Assembly (NCBI GenBank): GCA_036345935.2
Contig: JADWOT020000004.1
Coordinates: 3,648,418 to 3,712,417, forward strand
Direction: 5' to 3'
Length of the DNA: 64,000 nucleotides
Source: Taenia hydatigena
Lineage: Eukaryota > Platyhelminthes > Cestoda > Cyclophyllidea > Taeniidae
This document shows positions 25,669 through 39,029 of this stretch, piece after piece. How positions within the stretch are numbered: position 1 is the stretch's first letter; every line of letters begins with the position of its first letter. The translations under genes and the position numbers were made by a program. Below the pieces are notes generated by a model. That model was not told where the DNA came from. It worked only from the letters and a program-made list of their open reading frames with translations, and ran no database searches.

Positions 25669-26888
25669 GATTTGTGCCGATTCTCATTGTGTTGTCTCCG
25701 TAAATTTATGCACTCCCCACAATGACCTCGTAAGCCGATTGGATCTCCTATTGCAACACTGCTACCACAACTATGAAGGCGCTATGTTTTAGCGAAGCGA
25801 CAAATTTGTGAGCTTGAAACCCACAAACGCCTTGTTCTTGCATCGTGTCTAAGCAATATAGATAGAGTTAGCTTAGTTTCTGCAAAGGACTGAGGGAGAT
25901 GAACGTTACTTCGTCCTACCGATGTAAGATTTATTGTGGTGTCTTAACGCTCCAGGAATTGAAATGCTGTTAAATAGACAATGTGCCGATTAGGAGACAT
26001 GCATCAAGTTGGATTGATATTCGAGGCAAGGTGTTGTCAACGTTTCCTCATTCATTGCAAGATATGGCTTCCACTTAAGCAATTGCCATTAGAGATCTCA
26101 CTCATTCGAATAATTTTCCTAAAATCTGGAAAGCAAGACAGCAGGTAGTGGGATCACGTAGACCACGTACGCTATCAGTGAATTGACTGCTCCGGTTTGA
26201 CTGAAGATACGATGTGACTTTACGTTTCTAATTCTTTCCCATTGATGCTGCGTTCAAGTGATTGTCCCACAAACGCTTAAGGGTAGGTCCGAAGGTATGA
26301 GTTCCTCTTGCTTCCAATTTATTTTCTAGAATATGCAAATTTATAAACTCAGGATGTCGCTGGTGTTGTCAGCAGGCGCGACAGCTCGATACTTGGGCCT
26401 TATTCCCATGCAACACAAGCGCGTGAATTTGTCTCGGCCCTCTAAGAAAATAGGTCGTTGTGGTGAGCATGCGTGGGCGTTGGATTTGAGTGTTTCAATA
26501 CGGCAACTTCAACCAAATATGAAGAAAGCAGGAAACTTCCAGATACCAATGTAAATTCACTCAAAAACTAAGCCAGAAGAGTCGGCAAGATATAACTCCT
26601 CCATCTCCGTTAATAATATGATACTTAGACTTTGAAAACTGATTAAATTTTAGTTTGTTTAAGGTAGCGAGATAGTAAGCCTCCCTATCCAAGGACGTAT
26701 CCTATCTAGAAACAGCCAAGCACGTTTAATGCCATCAATTAAACATTTCACTGGTAAAGTGGAAGCACATGGCAGCGTGGATTATTATTTAAGATAAATC
26801 ATTGTATACCAGAGACCACCCGATGAAATTGAGCACTTCCGGCCAAAGTGTGGTCGTCCGCCTTGCTATTTGACATCGGGAATTACCA
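25669..26888. other. no supported gene
   Basis: AT-rich DNA with short frames only, immediately before copy 2 of the 0.83-kb repeat. Confidence 0.4.
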
Positions 26889-27706
26889 CGATGCCTTTAA
26901 AACGCTTGGTGCCAAAATTTCAATTCACTTGGCAAACATGCCACAAAAATATATATATGGCGAGATTAAATCATCTAGACCACACAAGCGAATGGAACCA
27001 ATTTCTCGATTCGATTTCGTACCTTACTATTCTTTTCCATTTTCTATCATTCACAAATTCCAGAACTAGTCATAGATATCAATTTCTAACGCTAGGCAAA
27101 CAACACAAGGATGTGTGGGATGTAGAAATGCCATGCTTTCTGCTTTTCCTCCACAGTGCGCTATAGCTGCCCGCCGTGAAACGCGATTCTTTGCAAGTAT
27201 AGGCATATTTGACTGTGACCAAAGGCAACATTAATGCAGGAGGCAGAATAACACTCACTCAGTTCATATGTGGCAAAACATCAGCGATTGCGCAATGCTT
27301 CAAAGAAATTCAGTTTGGTGGGGAGACAGTGTGGTTGGAGTTGTGTGTGACTAATAGAATCATGTCGGCACATAGGAAATGTGCAAATAGCAATGCCGAA
27401 TCACTAAACTTTAATTGCTAGAATCAATGGAAGCAGCGCCTTAAGTACCACAAGTAAGGTATTATTTCAAACTCCTAAGTAGTTTGCTTTAACCGCTGCC
27501 TTTGTTTAAAGCACAAAGCACACGGGACCAGTATAAGCCGATCATTCCACACAGACCACAATGACTTCCATAATGCCGTCAGAATATTCTGGGTACCACT
27601 GTCACTACTTTAGAAACTGTTTTTAATGACTGAGTTGAAATCAGATGCATAGAACCCAGTGCTGTGGATTTTTGAATGGATAAATCTTATTCTGGAAGAG
27701 GAAGTG
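26889..27706 (+). repeat. 0.83-kb repeat unit, copy 2
   Basis: Direct copy of 20599-21430 with its start 6290 bases downstream. The shared blocks include tcatctagaccacacaagcg near the start, the ATG-less frame (27209-27421) and the terminal ggaagaggaagtg. The TATA-like stretch is atatatatatgg at about 26949-26960. The two copies share the same end point sharply, whereas the first 100 bases diverge. No clear target-site duplication was seen. Confidence 0.85.
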
Positions 27707-29080
27707 CATTGTAATTTATGATGTATGGAAATTGGATCTTCACCTTGTGTATTGAGACAATGCTGCTCATGCTAAGAGCGTCTTGAATTAGCTGCTAAAT
27801 CACTTTGCATTCACAAAGTTCTGAGTCGCAGGCAAATTTTCACAATCGCAGACGGATCGCAACCATTAGCAACGCCACTAATCTGAGTGGCATACTTCAG
27901 CATTCAGCACATGCACTCTTGATACGACTACATCTAAAAACGCGCAATTCTAGGGTCGATGCCAATATGCACACTCAACACGTTGATCCCACTCCCTCGA
28001 GATCACCTTTGCTAACGATCCCATTTTGGCAATATCGAAAATCGCCTGGCTCATTACTCTTCTCCTGTGTCTTCTCCTTTATATCCATGGCAGTTCTTTT
28101 GTGCCAATGAAACCAACGCCGAAGCAATCGTCGATATGTATGAAGTTATGAAGTTTTTGGTACCGTAGTTTACATTATTGCCAATCCAGTGTCCGTGAGG
28201 TGTTCATCTCCACAATTTACTTTGGCGTCAATATCTGCTGACAAAAACCAAAATGCAAGAGGGGACGAAAGACTTTGCTTTTAATTGACTGTGCTTTCTC
28301 TGTGCACTTTCGAACTAAAGGCAGTAGTGTACGGCATTGGTATACGAATCAAGCGACCCCGCACCCCCTACAGGATGAAACTGATGGATATTTTCCTGTG
28401 AACTCCTCTGCTACTCATGCAGAAGTGCACATCAAGACGACTCCCCTATTTACCGTTTCTGGTCATCAGTGCAGTCTGGATCTAATGCAATAAGCTTTGC
28501 AGATTCGCCTTAAATCATATTTGCACATTTTCACAACGTTGAATGCTTAATTCAGTAATCTTCTCCTCCGAGGTTCCAATCGTCCATTCTTTCCTTTGCT
28601 ATCCTAATCACACGCCCTGATTATAATAGTGGTGGACACTTCTTAGGGATGAATACTTCCTTTTACGTGTGATTTCTGGATGTTGTACGAGATGATAGAA
28701 ACCTGGCCGCATTTACGGAAAAGCCACACTTTGAGTGCTCTGCAAATTATGAGGTTGAGAATGTCATAGCTGGCTTATTCATGCGCTTAATTGTAGGCAT
28801 GTATAAGATTGCAGATCTTCCCTACCACTACAGACCTCTCTCTTTCGAAATGCTTTCAGTAGCTCTCGTGGAAATATTTATTATTTTCTAAACGAGGAGA
28901 TTTAATGCAAATGCTGCATATTCCAGAACTCACCGACACTTATTCCACTCTCTTCTGTCTGAGCTGCTCTTTGTCTCCGTATAGCATGTAAGATTCTGGG
29001 TGAAAAACAATTTTTCCATTTAGGGTACGCTCCATTTTCCCACTGACTAGCCAAATTTACAAATCGTTTGTGCTATTCCA
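27707..29080. other. no supported gene
   Basis: Plus-strand frames of 70-100 codons (27805-28110, 28275-28493) lack clear splice context. No recognised domains. Confidence 0.35.
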
Positions 29081-29155
29081 GGAGTCATGGTGGTTCTCAT
29101 CTTCGCCTTTTCCCTTCTACTGTGCAGAGCATATTTCTTAGCTGGAGCTTCATGA
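29081..29155 (+). CDS. short signal-peptide-like ORF after a strong acceptor
   Basis: A pyrimidine-containing acceptor (gtttgtgctattccag) at 29080 precedes ATG at 29087. The frame reads MVVLIFAFSLLLCRAYFLAG and stops at 29153-29155. The start has the form of a signal peptide. It may be a first coding exon whose donor I cannot place (a weak GTGCAG lies inside). In flatworms an acceptor just before a start codon could also be a trans-splicing site. Confidence 0.25.
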   Translation, partial: GVMVVLIFAFSLLLCRAYFLAGAS

Positions 29156-29324
29156 AGTTCAACTGCCTGTCTTCGCACATCGTTTTACCTCATCTCTTGT
29201 CTAACAATAAGTGCAAAATCCTGCAAATGACACGAGTTTGAAATCAAGTTTCTCATAAAAGCTTCCTTTAGTACAAAAAGGACTAAGTTTCTTTTCTTAA
29301 CGCGCAACATGTTTTTGTGCAAAG

Positions 29325-29382
29325 ATGGATTGCTACTTGGTGGGCTCCGCTCTCATACTTTGGATTCTGGAGTGGACCTTGG
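29325..29382 (+). CDS. signal-peptide first exon candidate
   Basis: ATG at 29325 begins MDCYLVGSALILWILEWTL, a short hydrophobic leader, and the frame meets a strong donor GTAAGA at 29383 in phase 1. A phase-1 intron directly after a leader is the usual layout of secreted-protein genes. A possible next exon follows the acceptor …cctttttag near 29484, but its downstream donor is weak. Product not recognised. Confidence 0.35.
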
Positions 29383-30788
29383 GTAAGAACCTGTGTCTGG
29401 GTCCCTTTTTGCTAGTGAGAAATTTTAGACTAAGCAAATACTATGTATTTGCCATGATATCTTCTCATACCTTAAACCTTTTTAGCAACAGTGGACATTT
29501 TGGTGCGAAACACCTTGTTTGCACTAGTAATTTAAACATTGCAGCTGTTACAAATACCACAGCTCCTACTTCCTTTTCTTCCTAGCAATCACACTTTTGA
29601 AGAAAATGCTTTGTTAGTCTGCTATTTGTCTTACTCCAGGAACAGCCAAAGCTTTTGGATGATTTTTTGAACGGTTAGCATATTCGTTGAATCTACTTTT
29701 TGACTGATAATCCGAATGCAAGCTTGCGTGGAAGTGGACCAAAGCAAACAATCTTTCCTGATCTTCCCTTTACGCTGTTTTAAATAGTAGTCCAATTGGA
29801 GTCAGTATCGGTCGTCTCCGTGCTTACACCTTCCAAGTCAACTGAATTCTGCCGTTCATGCACTTAGATCTGTCTCGGGGTAGGATAAGCAACTTTTGCA
29901 CAGCATTGACATACGCGGCACTTTCGCAGGGCGAGAGGGTAGGACTCACAGATGTTTAGACACTGTTTCCTATTTGAGTGGAGATCTCACCAACTTCACA
30001 GAAAGCCGAATGATCACATCTAGTTCCAGCGAAAGTTCTGAAGTTGTGCATTGCACTCCAATTATCACTTGCGGCCTTCGTATTTCCAAGTAGATTGAGA
30101 GGAAGCCCCAAGACTATCTCCTTGATAGGTGCCTTTGCTGCTTTTAACAGCGGTACAGAGTAAAAGATCCGCCTCCTTCGATTGGACAGGTGAAGCGCTT
30201 GGATCAATATAATTCAGCTCATTTTCGTCAATTGTATGCTGAAAATCCGGGAGAGGGTCTTATAAGTTGCATGAAATTAATGTGTTGATTGTTATTATGG
30301 CTTTGATTCCGATCAGTATTTACTTACACTCATTCTCATACTCTCCAAGAGATGGTTGATCTTCAATGCTTTCGCATATTGACCAGTCAGAAAATACAGG
30401 GGTACAGAAGATTTCCATAACTTTGATTGTCAAAAGCTAGCTGGTTAAGAGTTAAGTAAAAATCCAAATGGGGCCCTTTGAGGGACTGTCCTGACGAGAA
30501 TCCACATCGGGCAGCTAGGGTCCATTGGAGCATGTCCACACTAGGTTTTAAGCAAAGTACTCGACTGAGAAAGAAAAAGAAGGGCATTTGAGCGTTAAAA
30601 GCCTAGTAACTTGAGACACGTTACGTCTAGTAAATTTAAGAAAGATGTCACCACTAGCACCAAGCCAACGAACAAGTCGAAGAGTGCCTAGGATACTCCA
30701 TGCGTAGAAATAGAAGGTTCATAGCAATTTATTTGCCTTGGTCAGGCTTTTGCTGTACAGGCCTCAAAGTAGGAAAAACCAACCCATT
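29383..30788. other. possible downstream exons unresolved
   Basis: Acceptor-like sites near 29484 and 29585 (ccttttcttcctag) are strong but cannot be paired with confident donors in a consistent frame. The rest holds short frames only. Confidence 0.3.
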
Positions 30789-30839
30789 TCTCACCTTTAA
30801 GTGTGAGATTGGAGGAAGCGCCGCAAAATGCGCTTCCTC
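30789..30839. other. two adjacent perfect stem-loops
   Basis: The first pairs tctcac (30789-30794) with gtgaga (30803-30808). The second pairs gaggaagcgc (30812-30821) with gcgcttcctc (30830-30839). Both have an 8-nt loop and they are separated by 3 nt. The second stem is GC-rich and would be stable in RNA or single-stranded DNA. No known structured RNA family is recognised. Confidence 0.6.
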
Positions 30840-33250
30840 GAAGGGAGGGACCTGAATGCTTCGAGTTAAATTCTGGCTCTACGCACTGTTCACACATGGG
30901 CACAGATAGGGTTGGGGTGAGGTGAACGAAGTGAGACGAGTTGAGGCAGTGGTCACCTCTTTCTTTGCAGTTTACAAGACCTTAGCTTCCCTCCTGTAAA
31001 GAACATGCGGACCCAAATACCCATGCACACTTATCACCTCATGCTCTCGCTCATGTAACGCATGTAAGTGTGCATATAAACAGCAGTATTTGTCGGTGCC
31101 ACTGGCACTCTCCGCTCCTACTGGCATTCAGTAAAGCAAAATTTCATCCAATTTCTAACTCTAGGAGTAAAAATTGTCTTGTGATTTAACCTGCCGTGGT
31201 GACCTTTAGACCGCTTGATCACAAGCAGACCATTTCCAGTTGTCTAACAGGCCAATGAACATTGTTGAAGATTGTCAGATAGATTCTATAAATGCAAACT
31301 TAATACAATATTGTTACCGTGGCGAGAAAACTCAGGAATTCGTGTCTACTTTGCGTGCATTGGCTTCGGGATTCTTTCCATGGGTCCAGACTTCACACAC
31401 CTGTATCGCCAATGATAGAAATCGTCAAAGTCAGAACGGTAAGACGCCAAAGTTGTAACGAAGAGCTTGCTGGAGTTGACGCTAGTTAATCCTTGCCATG
31501 CAATCTGTGGTTGCGTTAGCTCAAAGGAGCAGTTGAATATGCATAGCAGTTCTCGTTCATCTAGATCAAAATTTCAGTCATCGTTTAATTTTTCAAGTGC
31601 CAAGAGGGCTAAATAACAGCTATATTCTGGTACATCAACATAAACAGGGCTGTGCATCATCCAGAGAACCACTGTTACCATTACTTGTGGCTTGCTGCAG
31701 TTGAGTAGAGAAGTTAAACGCTGGCTCTTAGGATCGCTTTTATTAAAATATGTATCATTGCAGGTTATATGTTTTGCATGCATGAAAATTGCCATAAATA
31801 TGTGTTCTTTTGATTCCCATGTCATGGGTAGGGAAGGAAGTCAAGAAAAGCAAATCGGTGCATGCGTGTGACGCTGGTTGTGGTCGGATCAGGCGCACAA
31901 ATGCAAGATTGTGATTCAATTCTCAATATTTTTGGTCGTCATAAGCTGATGGAGTCGGCCAATAATTTGTTTTTCTTTTATGGGTCACATTAATATGATC
32001 AGGGAACTTAGGCAGGAAAGTCCGTTCATCGCAAGAGTGTTAATCGAGTGGTTACACAAGACACAAAATGCGTTGAACTGAACAACCTATAACCTGATCT
32101 GATTAAGATGGCAAAATCTGTCATTGCTTTGCTGGCCTTTTCAAGTTGCACGCTTGTGACCTAAGAACTAGGCTGGAAAATCTACTTGTTACTGGCATGT
32201 AGCGCTGGAGATTTGTTCCTTACCCGGATAATGTTAGTGACAGGAATGTGCAATAAGGAAGTGATGAAAACGATGATGTCAAAAGACACTTGTCTCTGCT
32301 CATCACGTAGTTGTGTTATTAAGGGAGCGTACACTGCCAAAGCTTCATACTCTTAAGTAACGGCAAATTCAGAGGATAAACTAGCAGTACTAGGAACGTT
32401 TTACTTGACCGCGAAGTAATGATGCACAGGCTGCTGTTGATTGGCTGCAAGAGGTAGGCAGCCAGTGCCCATTGCTGCGTCAGCGGTGACGGTAGTGATA
32501 TTGGTTGGTTGGAACGCACCAGACGGGTTGGAGAATGCGAGAAGGGCGAGGGCACGTTAGACGCCTTTGTGATGGCTGTTAAACACAAGTCGCCATGGAT
32601 TTCCTGACCAGTTCTGCGGTTAAGCAAAGCGTTGTGTGATCGGCATTCTATATTTATGCAAGGCAAAATGGGTCGTTACTTTGCATAAAAAGGATTCGTT
32701 TCTTAGCATGTTTCTTTGTTAGCAAATCTATGCTTGCCTGAAAGTGAGGAGAATTATGGGACTGCTTTATCTGCACATCGTTTTAGACACCCAGATGAAC
32801 GTCTGGATAGAGGAGTTGCTGTTAATGGGGCTGTTGTGGCATGACTGGTATGTCGGGGGTGGGGTACTACCTCTTCGGACATGACAGAAGGCACTGTTCC
32901 TGGCAGCAAATTTGTCCACATGAAAGCCGCACTAATTCGATGGATCCGATTCCTTTACAGAAATTCATCAACTCTCCACCAACAAAAATAAAAAGGAAAG
33001 TGCTAAATACATCTTAATATGCAACGAAACCACTGTACGCTGCCTTTAATTTATCTTTTTTCGTTTTGGCTCTCTCCCAACTCTAGTGCTAGTTACAAAC
33101 CGTCTTTAACGTCTTTGAGCTAACGCGTCACGCAGCCTCTGAATTTGATGACGCCTGAATTAATTGTTTTCGTGCATTAGGTAGGAGCGTCAGCACCAAC
33201 TGCTTACACATAGTTTGCATTCGGCCCATATTTCTTTCATTTCCCTACAG
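30840..33250. other. no supported gene
   Basis: Short frames on both strands (for example 32319-32666 minus) without supporting splice signals or recognised domains. Confidence 0.35.
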
Positions 33251-33307
33251 AACAAGATGCTTTTATTCGCCTTCTTGAACACATTGTTCATCCTCAGCGT
33301 CCACGGA
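33251..33307 (+). CDS. signal-peptide exon candidate
   Basis: An acceptor (ttctttcatttccctacag) at 33250 precedes ATG at 33257, reading MLLFAFLNTLFILSVHG, a typical leader ending in small residues. A weak donor GTGGGA follows in phase 0. The open frame itself continues to 33469, so the exon end is uncertain. It resembles the short leader exons at 29.1 and 29.3 kb. Confidence 0.3.
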
Positions 33308-36300
33308 GTGGGAATTTTTAGGTGTAAACTGCTTAAAATTTCCTTACTCCCTACGCCATCAACTCCATCCATGCCTGCCTACCCGACATGCATTCTATTA
33401 CATCGCTATATTGAGTGGTCAATATGGGGGAAATTTGTAATCCGCATCCGCAAACTCGCTTCTGGATAACACACACTCACGCAACGCAAACGCATACCGG
33501 GTTAAATCTTTGAGGATTGGCTTCATTATGAGGCCTCATCAACCCACAATGTTTGCCCGACATGCATACGACTTTCCATTTATTTGATTTTTACCCATTT
33601 CACCCGTTCTTCTCTCATTCATGTAAATTTTATCTTATTCCGGATCATATTTAATTCATAAAACATTATGCTTGCACACCCATTTAACTGTCTGCTTGGA
33701 CGCAATGAAAGTCTGCTTCTGCAAGCATTTCACTTTTGCATGCAATAGAACAGGCATTCCTAAAGCTTGATGGTGACGAAAAAATGATGATTGTCACAAT
33801 TGAATGGCAATGAGTTGCTGTGATGCCACATTCTCCGATGTGCTCTGAAGTGTGCAAACCTCATTAACTTGCATGACTTGACGATGGCAGCCAAGCAGGA
33901 TGATACACTGGCTCACAGGTGAAGAGAGTGTTAACTCACACGCAAGAATAAAGTTCCGATAGGCCTTCCTTCCCAAAGCAGAAGATTGTTTTGCATTGCC
34001 AATATACGTCTCTTAATTAAAAGCAAAGAAATAGGAGCAAAGTGGCGAATAAGAAAGATGAAGATTTTAAATGATAAGCATTTTGGAGCATTTATCTGAT
34101 TCGCGTTTGCTCGTCACAGTTTTGCAGTGTAATAAAATGTGGAGGAAAAGATCTTATTGAAAGCAGAACCAACGTCATGACGTTGAGGAGATACCCTCTA
34201 CTTACTGCTCTTCATTAGGGCTCTCTACATTTTTAATATTCTGCAACGTAAAAAGCAAACCGGATCAACGAGCCGCAGCGATGAAGTAAAATTGAGTATT
34301 TAAATGCACTGATGTTTTAGCAACCCATTTTCATCATCTTCATCCGGCAGCAAAAGAGCAGATACTCGGTGTCCAATAGTTGCTCGCCCCTAACCGGTAG
34401 TAAAATTAGCAAATCGACCCCAAAGAAACCCAGCACGGCATGCGCAGCAGAACCTACGAGCCAAATGGAAGACAGTATTGGTGTAGGTAATCAAGGCAGG
34501 AAGTTGTAAGCAGAGGTCACCGCGATACCGCTAGCCTGATGATTACGAAACTCAAAACTCTAACATGTTGCGTTTTAAGAATACATGCGCATCATTAAGC
34601 ATGTTTGATATTGGTAAGTCTGAACCATTTATCAATTTGTCAAAATATTTCGTTGCAGAATTGAAAAGGATTGATATTATGCGACCTTTCCTCGTTGTTA
34701 ACGATCAGTTATCTGCTCTAATTTACGGTTTCTCGTGCACTTGCTTCGTAAAGTAAATGCAGATGGCAATTATTTATTATTAAGGCCTCTCTCTCCGAAT
34801 ACAAAAATCATAGCCTTAAGCGATGAGGTAAATTTGTTAATGCAGTGTGCTAAATGGTGTGTTATTTTGATAACGAGTGATTACCTTCGAGTGGGTTATT
34901 GTCCTATAAAAATAAAGTCGTCACCTAACAGCAGAAATGCTATTCTCACCTTTACCATGACTTGGAAGGTTTTGAGTGTCTGGTTGCGATTTTATAGCAT
35001 TATCTGTCATGGCACTAACTGTTAAAAAGGAATTATTTGATGACCCAAGAATAGTGATCAAATCTTAGCCAGATTTAGTTGCGACATTTTGACAAGCCAT
35101 TCGTGCCTGCTAGCCGTGAATTGGATGGGGCATTGTACCCAAATTGCCTACTCACTTGCGCAAGTTATCATGCGATTATGAAGTGCTTATGTCTATGAAA
35201 GGTAAAAATCAGCGACGGTGCTGTGAGAAATCTATTCAAGAACATGTGCAGTTGATGAATAGCGGAAGTGAAGGCGAGATGGTTGTGCGCAGTTTATTGT
35301 ACGCAGGCCTAGTTCCCACCTGCCCGTAACTCCGATGGACATGTGCGGACTCCTTTGTCCAGATAAAATGTTTTTCCACTGCCGCAACGAGTGGTTTTAG
35401 TCGAGCGTGCTCGGAACAGCAGCGTGGATGCAGATAAGAGTATGGTAGAATTATTTGCTAAGGAAAAGGGGAGGTGTGCGCAGTAACGCCATTTGTTCGG
35501 GAAAATCTTTAGCCAGAAGCTGGGTGATTTGTCAATAAGAAAGGAATGGATGAACATGCATACAGCTGTGAAATTCGGATGCCATCCTCCTGCTGCAATG
35601 CAAGAGCACTAAACAACTGCGGATTAAAGGACTTTTATCACGCCTCCTAGTTCTTTGGCAATGCTGCACTTCCACCTGTTGGTTCTCATCCTATTTATAA
35701 GGAATGCGAAACCTTCTATTTGACACTCAGTCTAGGTAAAATTCCATAACTCAGTATTTCCGGGCTCACTCAATTCTATAGGAGTGAGCCGCGATAAAAG
35801 CGCTGCAGTGGGTGCGCTATTCTCGGCCAATTCATCTATCATACATTGTACTCGTAAACATTTCCGAGGTCAAAGTGCTTGCAGGAGTGTGATTTTAGGC
35901 AAACATTGCCGTGAGGACATCAACTGCTACCGTATCAGCAGCTAATAGATTCAAATGATGACATTTGCCGTAGTGAGTTTTGCTATCCTGGAAACTGTGG
36001 TTATTTTAGTAACAACGAAACATCTGAGTGTTTGCATTTGAATTGGTATAGACTGAATGGCTGATCAGAGGGAATTTCAAATTAGTAGCGGTGGGCGCAT
36101 GCATTTGAAGCCAATGTAGCAATGGTTTAGTCACTTCATTTAATGACAGAGAAACGTTCCTTTATTTAACCATCACCGATGGCAAGCCGGCCAGAGCTTT
36201 GCGAAGGATGTCCTGTTTGGTTGCCAGCATAATCCTAGTTGGATACGCAAACTGGCGCCTTTGTACAACCCGTGACCAGCAAAGTTCGCTTTGTTATGCC

Positions 36301-36933
36301 CTCTTTTGCGTTAAATAGCATGTTATAAAAACACGAATCCGTCAGAAATTTTGTGAGTGATAAAATATAATGATACCATTTAATGAAGCATTTTTGATTG
36401 CAGGACCACTGCAACCCATTAGTGACCAATCCTTGTTTATGTTGCACGAGAACTTGTTAAAACATTAAAATATTTGCGTTCGGATCTACTACAGTTACTG
36501 TAAAACGACTATGTTCATTTAACCGATGCTTGATTGAGACCAATGACCGGAACTTGATTGTTAACCTTTGAGGCGTTTTCTCTATCCAGCATCAGTCATA
36601 GAGCGGATGAAAGTACAAAAGAGTGTCATAAAATTGAGTGAAAGCTGCAACTGCAGCTCTAGTTTAACTTTGATCTACTTAAGCCTGCAAAAGCAGGTAC
36701 ACCGCACAGATTTAATGGTAAGTCGAAATAATGGATTGCCTTTCAAATCCAACAAACTCATGTGCGTGACAAAGAGAAGCTCTGCTAAAGCGTTAGAAAT
36801 ATATTTCTGTTGTCGTAAGTTGATAAATTTTAATTTGGAAGTAAAGTATGCGAGTAAAGATTTAAGCAAAAGTTGATAACAAGTGAGCTAAACGTAATTA
36901 AATGAGTGTTTACAAAACTCTGCAACTGTTTCC
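33308..36933. other. no supported gene; one hairpin
   Basis: A perfect 9-bp stem with a 10-nt loop lies at 35763-35790 (ggctcactc / gagtgagcc). A frame starting at 34565 reaches a good donor GTAAGTC near 34615, but nothing supports a following exon. The remainder is AT-rich with short frames. Confidence 0.35.
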
Positions 36934-37342
36934 TCATTGGGAGACCGTATGCCACACACTTCTGTCTCCACAAACATGATCAGTCAAAGTAGACCCTTAC
37001 CAGATTCCTTTACAATGTTCGTCTTCTTGCCCACCAATTACTTTGCTTATTGGCGACGTTCTACTGTAAGACCATATTAGATTTATTTGCTTTGACGATT
37101 GATATTAACCGCCTCACACAAGATGGAGCATGAGATGGTGTCATATGATGCTCACTCGTGATGCACACACACCACGAAACAAATTGGTGGAATGGCATTA
37201 GCTGCATCTATGGGCATTGACCGTGACAACATTGCTGCTAGAGTTCAATTCTGCTTACCATTTGCGCTCACTCACACCATACGATTGTGTAGGCTGTTGG
37301 AAGGGCAAGGTCACATAGTGTGATTCCATTCAGTATTAGCTT
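36934..37342 (+). repeat. left inverted arm of copy A
   Basis: The reverse complement of this arm matches 39030-39438 along its full length. The five mismatches lie near both ends and in the middle, with no indel. Identity is far higher than between copies A and B of the element. Confidence 0.95.
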
Positions 37343-39029
37343 AAAATGTGTTTGTTTGGTGTTAGCGTTGAATTAGCCTCATCAAAACAGAGAGTGACTG
37401 CCACATGAAGTCAAGAATGGCGGTGAATAATGCCCAAGATATGTTCTTTAGGTGAAGGCGAGTAATGGTCGCACAAAAAGCTGGCATAAATTCATGCATG
37501 AAGGCGAAGTTGAGTTCGCAGCATGATAAAGTATTTTGCTTTTCGTAATGCAAGCTTACCCTCTAATATCACACTTGCAGCTAGAGAATAAGTGTGTTGG
37601 CGGATATGTTAGCAGGAAGGCAGGTGTTAAAGATAAGAATTGGATGCCTGGTGGTAAAAGCCATTAGGAATGGGCCAGCTAACTAATCGCAGGTAGTCAT
37701 ATTCCTCTTACATCTGATAATTCAAATTGCCACTTCTGAGGGATAGATACGCGAATGATTTGAGGCGAAAGCATATTGGTGGTATCCACACTTAATATGA
37801 ACATTAACTCAGATCACTGGTTGTGCCCATTCGAGAGAAAACCTCCGTGTACTATAGCTCATTCAACTTTGCTGTCAGTTCTAGTGCTCAGCAAGACATC
37901 TTTAACCATGTAGCAACTTTTTCAGGTACCGAATTTGGCGTACCTCCTGGTTTGCGTCAGGATGCCTGCTTTGCCTTGTAAAAAACCAATCTTCATGTAT
38001 GAGGAGGTAAATTTGCATACTTTAGATGCATGATCTTGATACTAAGGAACTTTGTTGGTGCAAACATGAGTTGAGAGCAGCATATTTGATTACATTTGAC
38101 ATTTCTAACCGCTAAGTGAAAAGTGTTTCAGCTAACGTTGAATTACAAATGTTGATTAGTTTTTCTGACATTTGAATACGTTGCTTACTTCCAGGAAGCA
38201 TTGATAGCTAACTTTGACATGGTCCACATTTTAATGAACTCCTCGGATCGCCTTATTACTCGAACGCCAACACAGATATCCTTTCGCATTCCCTCAAATT
38301 ATGCGCAGTTCAGCAATCGTTTGTGCACTTATCTTTATTGGCTCATGTTAACTGCAACAAATCCTGCTTGTAGTACCCAAAGGCGACTGTAATTGACTGT
38401 GGAGGGCACCACTTTCTCATAATTGTTTGACGCGTTTTAAGCTTTTGTCCCATTTCCAATGCATGATCACATGAGTGCATATCCAGTCGGGTCCCTCTTT
38501 CCCTGCGCTGCTGTTCCACATTTCAGTATCGCACAAAATTATTGCTTAGTGTCTTTTCTTTGCACTGCAGCTTTCGACGTCTTCGCAAATCAGTACAGCA
38601 ATGGCACATTCAAGTAAATCTGTAGGTATTTTTCATTCTGAGCATGACCCTAGATTAGTGCGATTTACTGCTTTTTATTAAGTGCTAGGTGAATTTTGAG
38701 CATCAATCACTACAGTTCTTGGCTCAGGGAGTCAGCTACTCTGTTGCAGTTAAGTCTATGCAATGATTGTGCCCAACGAATATGTGGAATTGAATTGAGT
38801 CTGACTAACAACCTACCCTTTTCCTTTGCAAATTTAAGATATAGATGTGAGGAAATAATTACCTTTACCTTTCAACACGCAGTTATGCTTCTTTGCAACT
38901 AATGCGTCCTGCTTAACCTTCCCCATTTCATCCAAGATTGTATGATGACACACGCAAAACCTCGAACCGTTTTATAACTTTATTATCCAGAAAGAATTTG
39001 ATGCAGGTCTAAAAATTTGCGCACATTTG

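Noticed and set aside
20599..27706. Complete LTR retrotransposon with 0.83-kb LTRs
   Set aside because: No gag or pol sequence, no primer-binding site and no TG…CA ends were seen. The interior holds a host-like gene on the opposite strand.
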